NCBI GenBank assembly: GCA_016861025.1
Contig: BOKO01000010.1
Location: forward strand, 62,001-126,000
DNA: 64,000 bases
Source of the DNA: Chloroflexota bacterium
Lineage (GTDB): Bacteria > Chloroflexota > Anaerolineae > Caldilineales > Caldilineaceae
Direction of reading: 5' to 3'
Below the pieces are notes generated by a model. That model had not been told where the DNA came from, made no database searches, and worked only from the letters and a program-made list of their open reading frames with translations. Below, one piece after another: positions 10,190 through 22,691 of this stretch (position 1 is the stretch's first letter; the number at the start of each line of letters is the position of its first letter). Made by a program: the position numbers and the translations under genes.

Positions 10190-10249
10190 AGCCAGACGGA
10201 GGCAGTTTCATCGTGGGATCAGCGGTGAAGGTCAGGCGAGGCGCAACGG

Positions 10250-11560
10250 TCAATCCCGATTTCCAATCAATTGCTCGAGGCGACCAAGATTTTGCTCCAG
10301 GCGCAGCATCGATTCCCGCAAGTCGACGCCATCTGCACCGTTCCCACCAGGCGCGGCGACCGGCGCTGCACTCTCCGAGTCTCGGGCTGGCAACGTCAGC
10401 AGCCTTTGCAGCGCCTCCACGCTGCCCGGCTGCTTGTGCAACGCCTCCAGCTTGCGGCGCACCAGCTCGGTGTGAGGCCGAATGCCGTGCCGCTCCAGCA
10501 CCTGCTCGTAATAATCGTAGCGTTCGATCAACCCCTTAGTCACCGTGGTGAAACCATGTTCAGCAAGCAGCAACCGCGAATTGTAATACATTGGATTGTG
10601 CGAAAACATGCGTTCGTCATCCCACTCTGGCTGAATCAGGATTATGTCCACATCTGGATACTTTACCTTGAGATTCTTAATATGATACCGCAGGGTGGAA
10701 TGCAATAGCGTGCGTACAGTCTGGTTGACGATCGCCTGGATGCCATGATTGCGCATGTAGTGCTGGTCGGGAAATGCGCGCGCGGCGTTGAGCGGCACCA
10801 TTGGGTTGATGCAGATCACCAGTTTGGCCCCAGCCTCGATGGCCAGGTCGAGACTGGCTGTACCGTGCAGCCCGCCATCTACATAATCCTTGCCAAAGAT
10901 GCGAACGGGGCGATATAGAATCGGCACGGCGCTGCTGGCGGCGACAGCGCGGCTGATCGGAACGATCCCTTTGCCGCCTTGCCCGAATACGGCGCGGGCG
11001 CCGCTGTCCAGCTCTGTCGCCACGATGAAGAGCTTCTTATCAAGAAAGTCAAAACGGTTGTGGCGTCCAGGCATTTCCAGCACGCGACGCACATAACGTT
11101 CCAGCGAGTTGCTGTCGTACAGGCCAGCCGGCAACACATGCGCCAGCTCCCAAATGATGTCTGAAAGGGCAATGTTGAACGGGTGTGAGAGCGACGTGAC
11201 GCTCAAATGCCAGAGCGCACGCGGGATATTGAGCAGGCCGCGCAGATATTCGGTGATGTCGGCTTGAAAAATGTCGCCGACGCCGACGCCGCCGATTTCC
11301 GGGTGATTGTTGTCAAGCGCCTGGATGATCTCTTCCGGCGACAACCCATTGGCGATCAGCGAGCAAACCAATGCGCCTGCGCTCGTGCCAACGTAGATGT
11401 CGAAGTCATTGACGGTCAGTCCGTCCAAGATGTCGTTGATGGCGCGCAGCGCGCCAACTTCGTAAACAGCGCCAGTGATCCCGCCGCCGGCCAGAACCAG
11501 GGCGACTTTGCTGCGTTTCGACATTCGGGCGTTCTGGTTGTTATTTGACGGCATCGACAT
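10250..11560 (-). CDS. Patatin-like phospholipase
   Basis: 436 aa. KVALVLAGGGITGAVYEVGAL holds the oxyanion-hole GGGxxG, VGTSAGAL has the nucleophile elbow (Ser60) and DYVDGGLHG the catalytic Asp of the Ser-Asp dyad. The family cleaves acyl esters of membrane lipids or stored polymers; this one has no signal peptide. The ATG at 11560 lies inside phaR (20-nt overlap); the ATG at 11524 (MSKRSKVALVL) is a credible alternative. Pairing with PhaR suggests action on PHA granules or their lipid surface, but that is inference. The C-terminal 100 residues are not recognised. Confidence 0.88.
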   Translation of the reverse strand: MSMPSNNNQNARMSKRSKVALVLAGGGITGAVYEVGALRAINDILDGLTVNDFDIYVGTSAGALVCSLIANGLSPEEIIQALDNNHPEIGGVGVGDIFQADITEYLRGLLNIPRALWHLSVTSLSHPFNIALSDIIWELAHVLPAGLYDSNSLERYVRRVLEMPGRHNRFDFLDKKLFIVATELDSGARAVFGQGGKGIVPISRAVAASSAVPILYRPVRIFGKDYVDGGLHGTASLDLAIEAGAKLVICINPMVPLNAARAFPDQHYMRNHGIQAIVNQTVRTLLHSTLRYHIKNLKVKYPDVDIILIQPEWDDERMFSHNPMYYNSRLLLAEHGFTTVTKGLIERYDYYEQVLERHGIRPHTELVRRKLEALHKQPGSVEALQRLLTLPARDSESAAPVAAPGGNGADGVDLRESMLRLEQNLGRLEQLIGNRD

Positions 11561-12110
11561 CGATTACAGTCTCGACTTCGGTCTCGCCAGCAGCTTCGCC
11601 GGCTGTCTGCTCATTCTGTTGCGCCTCGAGAAGCGCGCTGATCTTGCTGTTCAGTTCGTCCAATTGCGCCTGCAACTGACGCAGATCGCGCGACGTTGGC
11701 ACGTTCAACGTCGCCAACACATCTTGAAAAAGTTCGTCCACACGGTGGAACAGCGAGCTTTCCGGCGTCGTGACATCGACGCCCGCGCGATCTTTGCCGC
11801 TGCTTTCCTTGCCGCTGCTGTCGAGATGAAGCGGCGCGATCAGCGCACGCCGCACCTGCTCAAGCGTGTCGCCGCCGGTGCGGATCAAGTTGGTCAGCAA
11901 CGATCTGGAGAGCAACCCTGAACCCTTTTTCTCCTGTTCAAAGATGATCTGAGAAAGAGTCAGGTTGGTCAGGTCTTCGCCTGTCTCATGATCGATGACG
12001 AGCACATCCTCGTTCGCCTGAATCAACGCGGCGATGTGATCCAGCGTCACATAGCGTTTTGCTTCTGTATCGTACAGCTTACGATTCGGATACCGCTTAA
12101 TTACAGCCAT
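11541..12110 (-). CDS. phaR: PhaR-like polyhydroxyalkanoate synthesis regulator
   Basis: 189 aa. Residues 1-62 (VIKRYPNRKLYDTEAKRYVTL ... DLTNLTLSQIIFEQEKKG) are the PHB/PHA accumulation regulator N-terminal domain, which binds DNA and PHA granules and represses phasin and PHA synthesis genes. The C-terminal third has a Leu/Ala-rich helix (RQLQAQLDELNSKISALLEA), likely a coiled coil, and an acidic tail. A good promoter lies 48 nt upstream. No PHA synthase, phasin or thiolase is in the window; the only linked gene is the overlapping patatin, so the target is unknown. Confidence 0.85.
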   Translation of the reverse strand: MAVIKRYPNRKLYDTEAKRYVTLDHIAALIQANEDVLVIDHETGEDLTNLTLSQIIFEQEKKGSGLLSRSLLTNLIRTGGDTLEQVRRALIAPLHLDSSGKESSGKDRAGVDVTTPESSLFHRVDELFQDVLATLNVPTSRDLRQLQAQLDELNSKISALLEAQQNEQTAGEAAGETEVETVIDVDAVK

Positions 12111-12157
12111 CTGTATGCACCGGGAAGCAACGATTTTGTCGATTCGAAAGCCTTTGG

Positions 12158-12187
12158 ATCATAGCACAGCCCAACGCGCCGCGTCAA
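12158..12187 (-). promoter_or_regulatory. Sigma70-type promoter of phaR-patatin
   Basis: On the minus strand: TTGACG (12182-12187), an 18-nt spacer and TATGAT (12158-12163). It is located 48 nt upstream of the phaR ATG. Confidence 0.6.
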
Positions 12188-12230
12188 AACCAATTCACGA
12201 ACAAGGTCTGCTTCACGTCCAGAGCAAAGC

Positions 12231-12284
12231 AAGTCACCGCCTCCGGCGCGATGGGACGCCATGTCACGCCGGAGGCGATGACCT
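12231..12284. repeat. REP-like palindrome, copy A (CATCGCCTCCGGCG family)
   Basis: Arms GTCACCGCCTCCGGCG (12233-12248) and CGCCGGAGGCGATGAC (12267-12282) differ at one base and flank an 18-nt spacer. The element lies between phaR and the 3' end of the zinc peptidase gene. Related copies are at 26455, 31763 and 63917. Confidence 0.8.
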
Positions 12285-12326
12285 GCGGAGCCCCCAAGAA
12301 GAACCGACTTCGAGAATGCACTCAAC

Positions 12327-13019
12327 TCAGTTGCGACGCGTCAGCAGCGAAATGTAGTAGAGCATGGTCACGATTGCCTGCACCGCCGCCGCCACATAGG
12401 TCAGCGCAGCTGCATCCAGAACCTGGCTGACGCCCTTCAACTCCTGAGGGCTGATCGCGCCGATGGTTGCAAGTTGTTGTTTGGCGCGCTTGCTGGCGTC
12501 GAACTCCACCGGCAGCGTTACAAGCGCAAAGACCGCCGTCATGCCAAAAAACAACAGCCCGATAATGGCGATCATATTGCCAGTGGCGCCAGACATAAAG
12601 AAACCAATCATGAAAATGATCGGGCCGAGCCAACTGCCAATGCTGACTGCGGGCACGATCGCCGATCGCAAACGCAGCGGACCATAGTGCAGCTTGTCCT
12701 GCAAAGCGTGTCCCGCTTCATGCGCCGCCACGCCGACCGCCGCCACACTAGGCGTGCCAAAGACCGAATCGCTCAGCCGCAACACCTTGCCGCGCGGGTC
12801 GTAGTGGTCGCTCAACATGCCGTTGACGCGCTCGACGGCGACGGTCTGTAGGCCGTTGCTGTCGAGGATCAAGCGCGCCATCTGAGCGCCGGTCATCCCG
12901 TTGCCAATTCTCACTTTGGAGTATTGACGAAACGCGCTCTGCACACGAAACTGCGCCCACAACCCAAGCAGCAGCGGTGGAATCGCAAACAACAGGTAGA
13001 GCGGATCAAAGAAAAACAT
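12327..13019 (-). CDS. Zinc metallopeptidase, YugP / neutral zinc metallopeptidase family
   Basis: 230 aa. An N-terminal membrane helix (FFFDPLYLLFAIPPLLLGLWAQF) is followed by the zinc motif AAHEAGHALQ (HExxH, near residue 115), two hydrophobic hairpins (residues 125-165) and LPVEFDASKRAKQQL, the Glu/Asp segment conserved in this family. It is an integral membrane protease of unknown substrate. Strong ribosome site AAGGAGG 9 nt before the ATG. A TATAAT (minus strand, 13067-13072) is the likely -10. The downstream region holds REP copy A. The physiological role in this group is not established. Confidence 0.92.
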   Translation of the reverse strand: MFFFDPLYLLFAIPPLLLGLWAQFRVQSAFRQYSKVRIGNGMTGAQMARLILDSNGLQTVAVERVNGMLSDHYDPRGKVLRLSDSVFGTPSVAAVGVAAHEAGHALQDKLHYGPLRLRSAIVPAVSIGSWLGPIIFMIGFFMSGATGNMIAIIGLLFFGMTAVFALVTLPVEFDASKRAKQQLATIGAISPQELKGVSQVLDAAALTYVAAAVQAIVTMLYYISLLTRRN

Positions 13020-13066
13020 CTTTTGTTGCCTCCTTTTTTTATCGCAGATCCAGTTTCGTTATGACG

Positions 13067-13072
13067 ATTATA
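13067..13072 (-). promoter_or_regulatory. -10 box for the zinc peptidase gene
   Basis: Perfect TATAAT on the minus strand, 47 nt before the start codon. The -35 region is weak, so this is tentative. Confidence 0.4.
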
Positions 13073-13177
13073 CCTCATTCTGTATGCAGCGATGGTTTCT
13101 GAAATTACGTTTTCGCTGTGGTGGGGAGCGAAATTAGACGGATTGATGCAAAACGCCGCAGAAGAGCAAATCACTCC

Positions 13178-14809
13178 CTATGGATGCGGACGACGGCGAA
13201 GCAGTGCGATGGTCAGCGTGATCTCTTCGCTGCGTAACAACCAGTGCACGAGGAGATAGATCAGCAAAGCCAACGGCGCACCGACCAGGATTGTAAGCCA
13301 GTCGTCGTTCACCGCCATCTGGCCGCTCTGATAGACATTCTCATAGACCCAGCGACCCCAGGCCCATGCCGTCATAGTCATCGCCGCAGTCGCCGCCAAT
13401 GTTTTTAGCATCGCCGGAAGCAGCGTCTGCCAGCCAAGCCCGGATGGCAAACGTCGGCTGAACAGCCACAGCAGCACAATTGTCTCCACCAGCGTCGCCA
13501 GGCTGTTGGCAAGCGCCAGCCCGCCAAACGAAAGATGACCAACCAGCAAAAAACTCAGAATGATGTTGCCTGTCATCGCTAGCACGCCCACCGAAACCGG
13601 CGTCCATGTATCTTGTGTTGCGTAAAACCCGCGCACAACAATCTCTAGCATCGAGTGAAAAATCAGGCCAATGACATAAAATTGCAGACCATACGCCACC
13701 AGAATCATGCTTTCCGTGTCGAATGCACCGCGTTCGAGCAAGATGCTGATGGTCGGACGACGGAGTGCGAACAGCAGCCCCGCCGAAGGCGCCACCAGAA
13801 AAACTACGACGCGCAGTGAACGTTCAATGGTGCGGCGAAAGGCGTCGATCTGGCCCGCAGCCATCTGCGCCGAGAAGGTGGGAAAGACAACGGTTGCGAT
13901 TCCCTGCGCGATGATGCCTTGCGGCAGCAGCATCAACAGCCACGCGTAGTTCAGCGCACTCAGTGCGCCGGCGCCCAATCCACTCGCCAGGATCGTATTG
14001 ACAAGAAAGTGGAGCTGGACAAAAAAAAGGCCAAGCACACGCGGCCCCATCAACAGCGCCACTTTGCGCACGCCCGGATCGGTCAATGAAAACACTGCCT
14101 GGGCGCGGTAGCCTTTGCGCACCAACACCGGCGCCTGCACGATCAGGTGCGCCAGCGAACCGACCACTACGCCGATCGCCAACCCATAGACGCCGTAAAT
14201 GGGCGCAAGTGCAAACGCCGCAGCGATGATCGCCAAATTGTAGAGCACAGGGGCGGCGGCTGGCGCCAGAAAGTGCTGCGTGGCGTTGAGCGCGCCCATC
14301 ACCAACCCGCTTGCGCCGAAGACCACCGTGCCGATCAACATCACGCGCATCAGCGCCGCTGTCAGCGCCTGCTGTTCGGTGCTGAAACCAGGCGCCAGGA
14401 TATTGCGCACGATCGGTTCGGCGAAAATTGCGGCCATGACGCTCAAACTCACCAACACCAACACAATCAGATTCAGTACGCGGCTGAAGAGCAACCATGC
14501 CTCACGCTTGTCCTCTTTCAGCCAATACGCAGAGAAAACGGGGATGAATGCGCTGCCCAATGCGCCGCCCGCCGCCAGCTGAAAAAGCAGGTCGGGAATG
14601 CGAAACGCAGCAAGATAGGCGTCATATTGCGCCGATGTGCCAAATTGGGCGCCGATCACAATCTCGCGCGCCAGCCCAGAAAGCCGACTGAGCACGAAAA
14701 AGAGCATGACCAGCAACGCCGCGCCAGCCATACGTCGACTGTCCAACCCGATGGACGGCTTATCAGCCGGGGATATTTTCTCTTCGAGCGCTCCGTCAAC
14801 CGTTTTCAT
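13178..14809 (-). CDS. murJ: Lipid II flippase MurJ (MviN family)
   Basis: 543 aa, about 14 hydrophobic helices, MOP superfamily. The MurJ pattern is clear: LSRLSGLAREIVIGAQFGTSAQYDAYLAAFRIPDLLFQLAAGGALGSAFIPVF, then GPRVLGLFFVQLHFLVNT, LPQGIIAQGIATVVFPTFS and ALRRPTISILLERGAFD. It moves lipid-linked peptidoglycan precursor to the outer face of the membrane, which fits two class A PBPs in the same window. Because it could flip other lipid-linked sugars, a role with the neighbouring polysaccharide genes is possible. A TATAAT only 8 nt upstream of the ATG suggests a leaderless transcript. Confidence 0.94.
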   Translation of the reverse strand: MKTVDGALEEKISPADKPSIGLDSRRMAGAALLVMLFFVLSRLSGLAREIVIGAQFGTSAQYDAYLAAFRIPDLLFQLAAGGALGSAFIPVFSAYWLKEDKREAWLLFSRVLNLIVLVLVSLSVMAAIFAEPIVRNILAPGFSTEQQALTAALMRVMLIGTVVFGASGLVMGALNATQHFLAPAAAPVLYNLAIIAAAFALAPIYGVYGLAIGVVVGSLAHLIVQAPVLVRKGYRAQAVFSLTDPGVRKVALLMGPRVLGLFFVQLHFLVNTILASGLGAGALSALNYAWLLMLLPQGIIAQGIATVVFPTFSAQMAAGQIDAFRRTIERSLRVVVFLVAPSAGLLFALRRPTISILLERGAFDTESMILVAYGLQFYVIGLIFHSMLEIVVRGFYATQDTWTPVSVGVLAMTGNIILSFLLVGHLSFGGLALANSLATLVETIVLLWLFSRRLPSGLGWQTLLPAMLKTLAATAAMTMTAWAWGRWVYENVYQSGQMAVNDDWLTILVGAPLALLIYLLVHWLLRSEEITLTIALLRRRPHP

Positions 14810-14817
14810 GAAAATGG

Positions 14818-14823
14818 ATTATA
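14818..14823 (-). promoter_or_regulatory. -10 box, apparently driving leaderless murJ mRNA
   Basis: TATAAT on the minus strand with 8 nt to the murJ ATG at 14809. A TTGGAA lies 15 nt upstream as a short-spaced -35. Confidence 0.45.
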
Positions 14824-14901
14824 CACGTCTCGGCGCGCTTCCAATAGGATGAAGAGCGCGTCAGGTTTGGAATGGAATCGCTTGATGGCGCCCAACCCGT
14901 C

Positions 14902-14931
14902 TTGGGCGCGTTCCAAAGCGTGCGTTATACT
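14902..14931 (+). promoter_or_regulatory. Promoter of the CapA-like lipoprotein gene
   Basis: TTGGGC (14902-14907), an 18-nt spacer and TATACT (14926-14931), about 42 nt of leader before the ATG at 14980. It is divergent from the murJ promoter. Confidence 0.5.
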
Positions 14932-14979
14932 CGCACAGATTGTGCATTTGGGATCAATGCATGGAAAGAGATTGAGTTT

Positions 14980-16800
14980 ATGAATATCGACCGTGGTCGC
15001 CCCCTGCAAATTCTGTTGTTGATAACAGTTGGCGCCTCATTGTTGGCGGCCTGTCGTCCTGTTCAATCGGCTATTTCTTTAATCAACGCCATCGATGTTT
15101 CCACAGTGAATGCACCAGCGCCTCCGGTGGGAACGGCTGCGTTTCCGACGCCCACGCCGACGCCGGTGATGTTGATTTTGCCGCCGGTCGTTGCGCAGCC
15201 GCCGACGCCGACCAGCTTACCCACACTGCCAGCGCCCACGCCGACGCCAGAAGCGCTCTCCGGCCCGATCACTGTGGCGCTGCACGAATCGGTGCCCGCG
15301 CAATGGGGTGCAGCGTTGCTGGCGCGACTCAATCAGGTCGACCGCGTGGAGAGCGTCAGTGGTGTTCATGCATTGCACGTGCTCGACCAGCCGGCAACGG
15401 CGCAGGTGCTGCTTGACGTGCGCCCCTACGCCGCCGCAAACGCACCGCTGGCGGAGCGCGTTTTCGTCGTTGTGATGCCATTCGCCACGATCCGTGATGA
15501 TGTCAGCCTTGACGAAGTGCGGGCGGCATGGCAGGGAATGGAAGGCAGCGCCGCGCTCTACACCACTGTCGAGAGCGCGGCGCTGCTACGTCCCGTGCTT
15601 GGCGCGTTTGCCGGCGTGCTGACGCCGCAGAGTGGATTGCTCGCCGCCATTGAAAACGACCCTGGCGCGCTGGCGATTCTGCCCTTCGACCAACTCGACC
15701 CGCGCTTCAAAGCAATGACCGTTGATGGCGTCAATGTGCTCAGCAACCGCTTCGAGATACGCAGCTATCCACTCGCCGTTGCCCTGAATGTCGAGGGGGC
15801 TGGCGCGGGCGCGGTCAAGTCGCTGCTGCAAGACAGCATATTGCCATACACCAATCGCAACAGCGCCCGCCTGACGCAGTTGATCATGACCGGCGTCACC
15901 GCGATGTCGCGCGTCACTGCGCTGCGCATGGATCAGAAGGGCTATGATTATCCGTCGCAGGTCATCTCTGACGTTTTCGCTGCGGCGGATATCACGCATA
16001 TTAGCAACGAAGTTCCTTTTCTTGACGATTGCATCGCCGACCCGACCGAGAACAACCTGATTCTGTGCAGCCATCCCAACTATTGGGCCGCGTTGGAGGC
16101 GCTCGGTGCGGACATCGTCGGGCTGAGCGGCAACCATGTCAATGATTTTGGTCGTGATGGGGCGCGGCGTTCGTTGAACTGGTATCGTGAAAATGGCATT
16201 CCAATCTACGGCGGCGGCTTCAACGTCAATGAAGCGTGCGCTCCCCTGTTGTGGGAAGATCATGGCAACACCTTCGCGTTCATCGCTGCGCTTGCCTTTT
16301 GGCCGCAAGGCGCCTGGGCGACGACCGATCAACCCGGCGCCTGTTACTATTACGACAACGAGGAGATTATTCTGGCGATGGTGCGCCAGTTGTCGGAGCT
16401 CGTGGACATTGTTTCCGTTGAATTGCAATACGAGGAAAGCTATCAGCCAAACCCGCTGGCCGGACAGATCATCGAGTTTCGCAAATTGCGCCAGGCAGGC
16501 GCCGACATTGTCACCGGCGTCCAGAGTCATGTGCCGCAGGCGCAGGAACCCTATGGCGCCGGCGACCCTGGCGGTCCGGGCATCATCAGTTACGGGCTGG
16601 GCAACTTCTTCTTCGACCAGATGTGGAGTTGGGAGACGCGCACAGAACTGGCGGCCCGCCACACGATCTACAACGGGCGTCTGTTGAATACGGAGCTATT
16701 GACGATGGTGCTTGAAGATTTTGCCCAGCCACGCTGGGCAACGCCAGAAGAGCGCGCCGACATCTTGAATCGCGTGTTCCTTGCGGCGCCGCCTCGCTGA
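14980..16800 (+). CDS. CapA-family (PGA_cap, metallophosphatase-like) lipoprotein
   Basis: 606 aa. A signal peptide ends in lipobox LLAAC (Cys25). A Thr-Pro linker (TPTPTPVM, PTPTPEA) follows. Residues about 90-280 resemble a periplasmic binding-like domain (VFVVVMPFATIRDDVSLDEVRAAWQG, LAILPFDQLDPRFKAM). Residues 290-600 are CapA-like: ISNEVPFLDDC, LSGNHVNDFGRDGARRSLNWY (metal-binding GNH), VTGVQSHVPQAQEPY and GLGNFFFDQMWSW. CapA proteins take part in poly-gamma-glutamate export or anchoring; many relatives are surface phosphatases of unknown role. No capBC is nearby, so a surface lipoprotein of the metallophosphatase fold is the safest reading. ATG 14980 is preferred because it begins the signal peptide. 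Confidence 0.88.
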   Translation: MNIDRGRPLQILLLITVGASLLAACRPVQSAISLINAIDVSTVNAPAPPVGTAAFPTPTPTPVMLILPPVVAQPPTPTSLPTLPAPTPTPEALSGPITVALHESVPAQWGAALLARLNQVDRVESVSGVHALHVLDQPATAQVLLDVRPYAAANAPLAERVFVVVMPFATIRDDVSLDEVRAAWQGMEGSAALYTTVESAALLRPVLGAFAGVLTPQSGLLAAIENDPGALAILPFDQLDPRFKAMTVDGVNVLSNRFEIRSYPLAVALNVEGAGAGAVKSLLQDSILPYTNRNSARLTQLIMTGVTAMSRVTALRMDQKGYDYPSQVISDVFAAADITHISNEVPFLDDCIADPTENNLILCSHPNYWAALEALGADIVGLSGNHVNDFGRDGARRSLNWYRENGIPIYGGGFNVNEACAPLLWEDHGNTFAFIAALAFWPQGAWATTDQPGACYYYDNEEIILAMVRQLSELVDIVSVELQYEESYQPNPLAGQIIEFRKLRQAGADIVTGVQSHVPQAQEPYGAGDPGGPGIISYGLGNFFFDQMWSWETRTELAARHTIYNGRLLNTELLTMVLEDFAQPRWATPEERADILNRVFLAAPPR

Positions 16801-16978
16801 GCGCAACGAAGTGAAACCGGCGGCGCCACTGGCGGAAGCTCGCGAGGGGATGCTCGTCATACATTTGTGCGCAATTCTGAACCTTCCTGATGCATAGAGC
16901 GTTAAGAAGAACAGGCAACCGAGGCCACCCAGAAAATTGTGCACATTCTGGATGGTTTTAAGGAGAGTTGCTTCAAGG

Positions 16979-17764
16979 GTGAACATAGTGGAATCGCTCG
17001 ATTTGCACGGTGAACGGGCGGCGGTGCGCGGCAACCCCAGCTTTGTCTGGCGCGCCGGGCAAAATCGTCGCCTCGATATGATTATCAAGTGGGGGCTGGC
17101 TGACCGCAACCGGGTTGAGCAGATTCTGGTCGATGGCTGCGGCGTCGGTATGTATGTACGCGCCCTGACGCCCTATGCTGACCATATCAGCGGCATCGAC
17201 ATCGAAGGCGAGCACCTGGCGCTTGCGGCGAGCAACGCGCCGGGCGCACTGTTGGGGTTGGCAGCGGCTGAGCAGTTGCCCTTCGCCGACGACAGCGTCG
17301 ATCTGGTGTTGAGCCACGAGGTGCTCGAACATGTGGTGGATGACCGGCGGGCGGCGGCTGAGATGGTGCGTGTGCTGCGACCGGGTGGTCGCGCCGTGAT
17401 CTTCGCACCAAACCGTCGCTATCCATTTGAGACGCACGGCATTTACTGGCGCGGCGTCTATCACTTTGGCAATATTCCACTTGTCAACTATCTGCCCGAT
17501 CCGCTGCGCAACCGGCTGGCGCCGCACGTGCGCGCCTACACCGCGGCGGGGTTGCGCCGGCTTTTCATCGGACAGCCAGCGCGCGTGGTGCATCACTCGC
17601 AGATTTTCCCCGGCTACGACAACATCATGCAGCGGCGACCGACGCTGGGCAAATGGCTGCGTCGCCTCACCTATGCGCTGGAGCAGTCGCCGCTGTGTGG
17701 CTGGGGGTTGAGCCACCTGCTGGTGGTGGAAAAAGTGGAACGGGAAGGAATGGCACGCGGATGA
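16979..17764 (+). CDS. Class I SAM-dependent methyltransferase
   Basis: About 261 aa. Motif I ILVDGCGVGMYVRAL, the acidic GIDIEGEHL strand, AAEQLPFADDSVDLVLSHEVLEHV and LRPGGRAVIFAPN give a Methyltransf_11-type Rossmann fold. The methyl acceptor is unknown; UbiE/Cfr-like lipid or glycan targets are possible given the cell-envelope neighbours. The start is uncertain: GTG 16979 is 13 nt after AAGGAG, GTG 16988 is an alternative. The last codons (...ARG-stop) are part of a palindromic repeat (17756-17833), so the C-terminus may have been rewritten by it. Confidence 0.85.
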   Translation: MNIVESLDLHGERAAVRGNPSFVWRAGQNRRLDMIIKWGLADRNRVEQILVDGCGVGMYVRALTPYADHISGIDIEGEHLALAASNAPGALLGLAAAEQLPFADDSVDLVLSHEVLEHVVDDRRAAAEMVRVLRPGGRAVIFAPNRRYPFETHGIYWRGVYHFGNIPLVNYLPDPLRNRLAPHVRAYTAAGLRRLFIGQPARVVHHSQIFPGYDNIMQRRPTLGKWLRRLTYALEQSPLCGWGLSHLLVVEKVEREGMARG

Positions 17765-17833
17765 CGCGGGTTGGGCGGATCAGCGCGGATTCTTCAGATC
17801 AGCGAGAATCCGCTCAATCCGCGGCATCCGCGT
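17756..17833. repeat. Imperfect palindrome built of about 9-bp GCGGATnnC words
   Basis: The left arm (17756-17780) runs ACGCGGATGACGCGGGTTGG and the right arm (17807-17833) is its approximate reverse complement (ends ATCCGCGTTC). Each arm is a run of roughly 9-bp words such as CAATCCGCG / GCATCCGCG. It overlaps the stop codon of the methyltransferase gene and precedes the PBP gene. Confidence 0.75.
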
Positions 17834-17907
17834 TCTATTTCACATGCATCACGCCACGATTTGTTTGGGTGGATGCGCTGAAACGTGTTACGCTAAACGG
17901 CTGAGTT

Positions 17908-20964
<3,057 letters not shown>

Positions 20965-20976
20965 CGAGGAACCTGA

Positions 20977-21774
<798 letters not shown>

Positions 21775-21775
21775 C

Positions 21776-22669
21776 ATGGTGTTTGCAGCAAAGCCGGCGC
21801 TGGCGCGATGGGAAGGCGTGGCGCTCGCCATCTGGATCGTGCTGTTCGACGTGCTGCTGGTGGTGTGGGCGCTGCGTCGCCCGATTGATCTGCTGCAGTT
21901 TCTTCTCTTTTTGGCGATGGCGCTCAGCATTCCGCTGCTGATCCATCTGCTTTACCGCACATGGGCGGCGTTTTCGCTCGAATATTGGATCGACCGCAAC
22001 GCCATCACTCTACGATGGGCGCACCTCCAGCAGGTGATTCCCACACAGAGCGTGCGCGAGATCGTACAAGGGGCGCCGCTGCCGGTCGACGAACGATGGA
22101 GTCTGCTGCGCTGGCCGATGCCATTTCTGGCGATTGCCAGCCAGCCGACTGCGCAGTCGATCAATCTGTGCGCCACGCGGCCCCCGACCGAATGCATCGT
22201 CTTGAAAACAGATGCCGGCGTCTATGCGCTTTCGCCCGCCGACGCCGACGGCTTTGTCGAAGCGCTCCAGACACGCTATCGATTGGGACCCACCCAAGTG
22301 GTGACGCCCGAACGCGTGCAGCGCACCTGGCTGACAAATGTATTCGCTGACGACCCGCAGGGAGTCTGGCTGCTGACTATCGGCTTGATCGGCGTGCTCT
22401 TGCTCTTTGCAGTGTTGACGATTAGCTTCCCCGATTTGCCCGATGTATTGGCGGTTCGCTACAATAGTCAGGGGTTGCCGGAGGAAATCCGCGAAAAAAG
22501 CGCACTCTTCCGCCTCCTGGTGATTGGCTTATTGGCATGGAGCGTCAACGCAATTGGAGGGATTTGGTTTGCGACGCAACGGCAGCGCATCGGCGCACAC
22601 ATGTTGTGGGGCGGCGCAATTGTAGTCCAGGTCTTTCTGTTGTTAGCCTTGGTCAGTTTGATTACGTGA
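21776..22669 (+). CDS. Membrane protein with bacterial PH-like and DUF1648-like segments
   Basis: 297 aa. Two N-terminal helices (residues 14-62) are followed by a soluble domain (FSLEYWIDRNAITLRWAHLQQVIPTQSVREI ... CIVLKTDAGVYALSPADADGFVEAL) that matches the bacterial PH pattern of membrane beta-sandwich modules. Three more helices follow; between the first two is FPDLPDVLAVRYNSQGLPEE, similar to the DUF1648 'LP..I.IHF...G.P' loop. The function is unknown. The ATG at 21776 follows the surE stop by one base, so the genes are co-translated. Confidence 0.7.
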   Translation: MVFAAKPALARWEGVALAIWIVLFDVLLVVWALRRPIDLLQFLLFLAMALSIPLLIHLLYRTWAAFSLEYWIDRNAITLRWAHLQQVIPTQSVREIVQGAPLPVDERWSLLRWPMPFLAIASQPTAQSINLCATRPPTECIVLKTDAGVYALSPADADGFVEALQTRYRLGPTQVVTPERVQRTWLTNVFADDPQGVWLLTIGLIGVLLLFAVLTISFPDLPDVLAVRYNSQGLPEEIREKSALFRLLVIGLLAWSVNAIGGIWFATQRQRIGAHMLWGGAIVVQVFLLLALVSLIT

Positions 22670-22691
22670 GAAACACGGTAAGGATTTGATT

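Noticed and set aside
12101..12325. Small minus-strand frame between zinc peptidase and phaR
   Set aside because: It is translated from the REP-like palindrome and the phaR promoter; no coding evidence.
13147..13159. TGCAAAACGCCGC downstream of murJ, identical to one arm of the terminator at 2427
   Set aside because: The pairing arm is missing here, so no hairpin forms; too short to call a terminator or repeat.
14980..16800. CapA-like lipoprotein as part of a poly-gamma-glutamate capsule operon
   Set aside because: No capB, capC or capE is nearby, and many CapA-fold lipoproteins have other roles, so the capsule assignment was not made.
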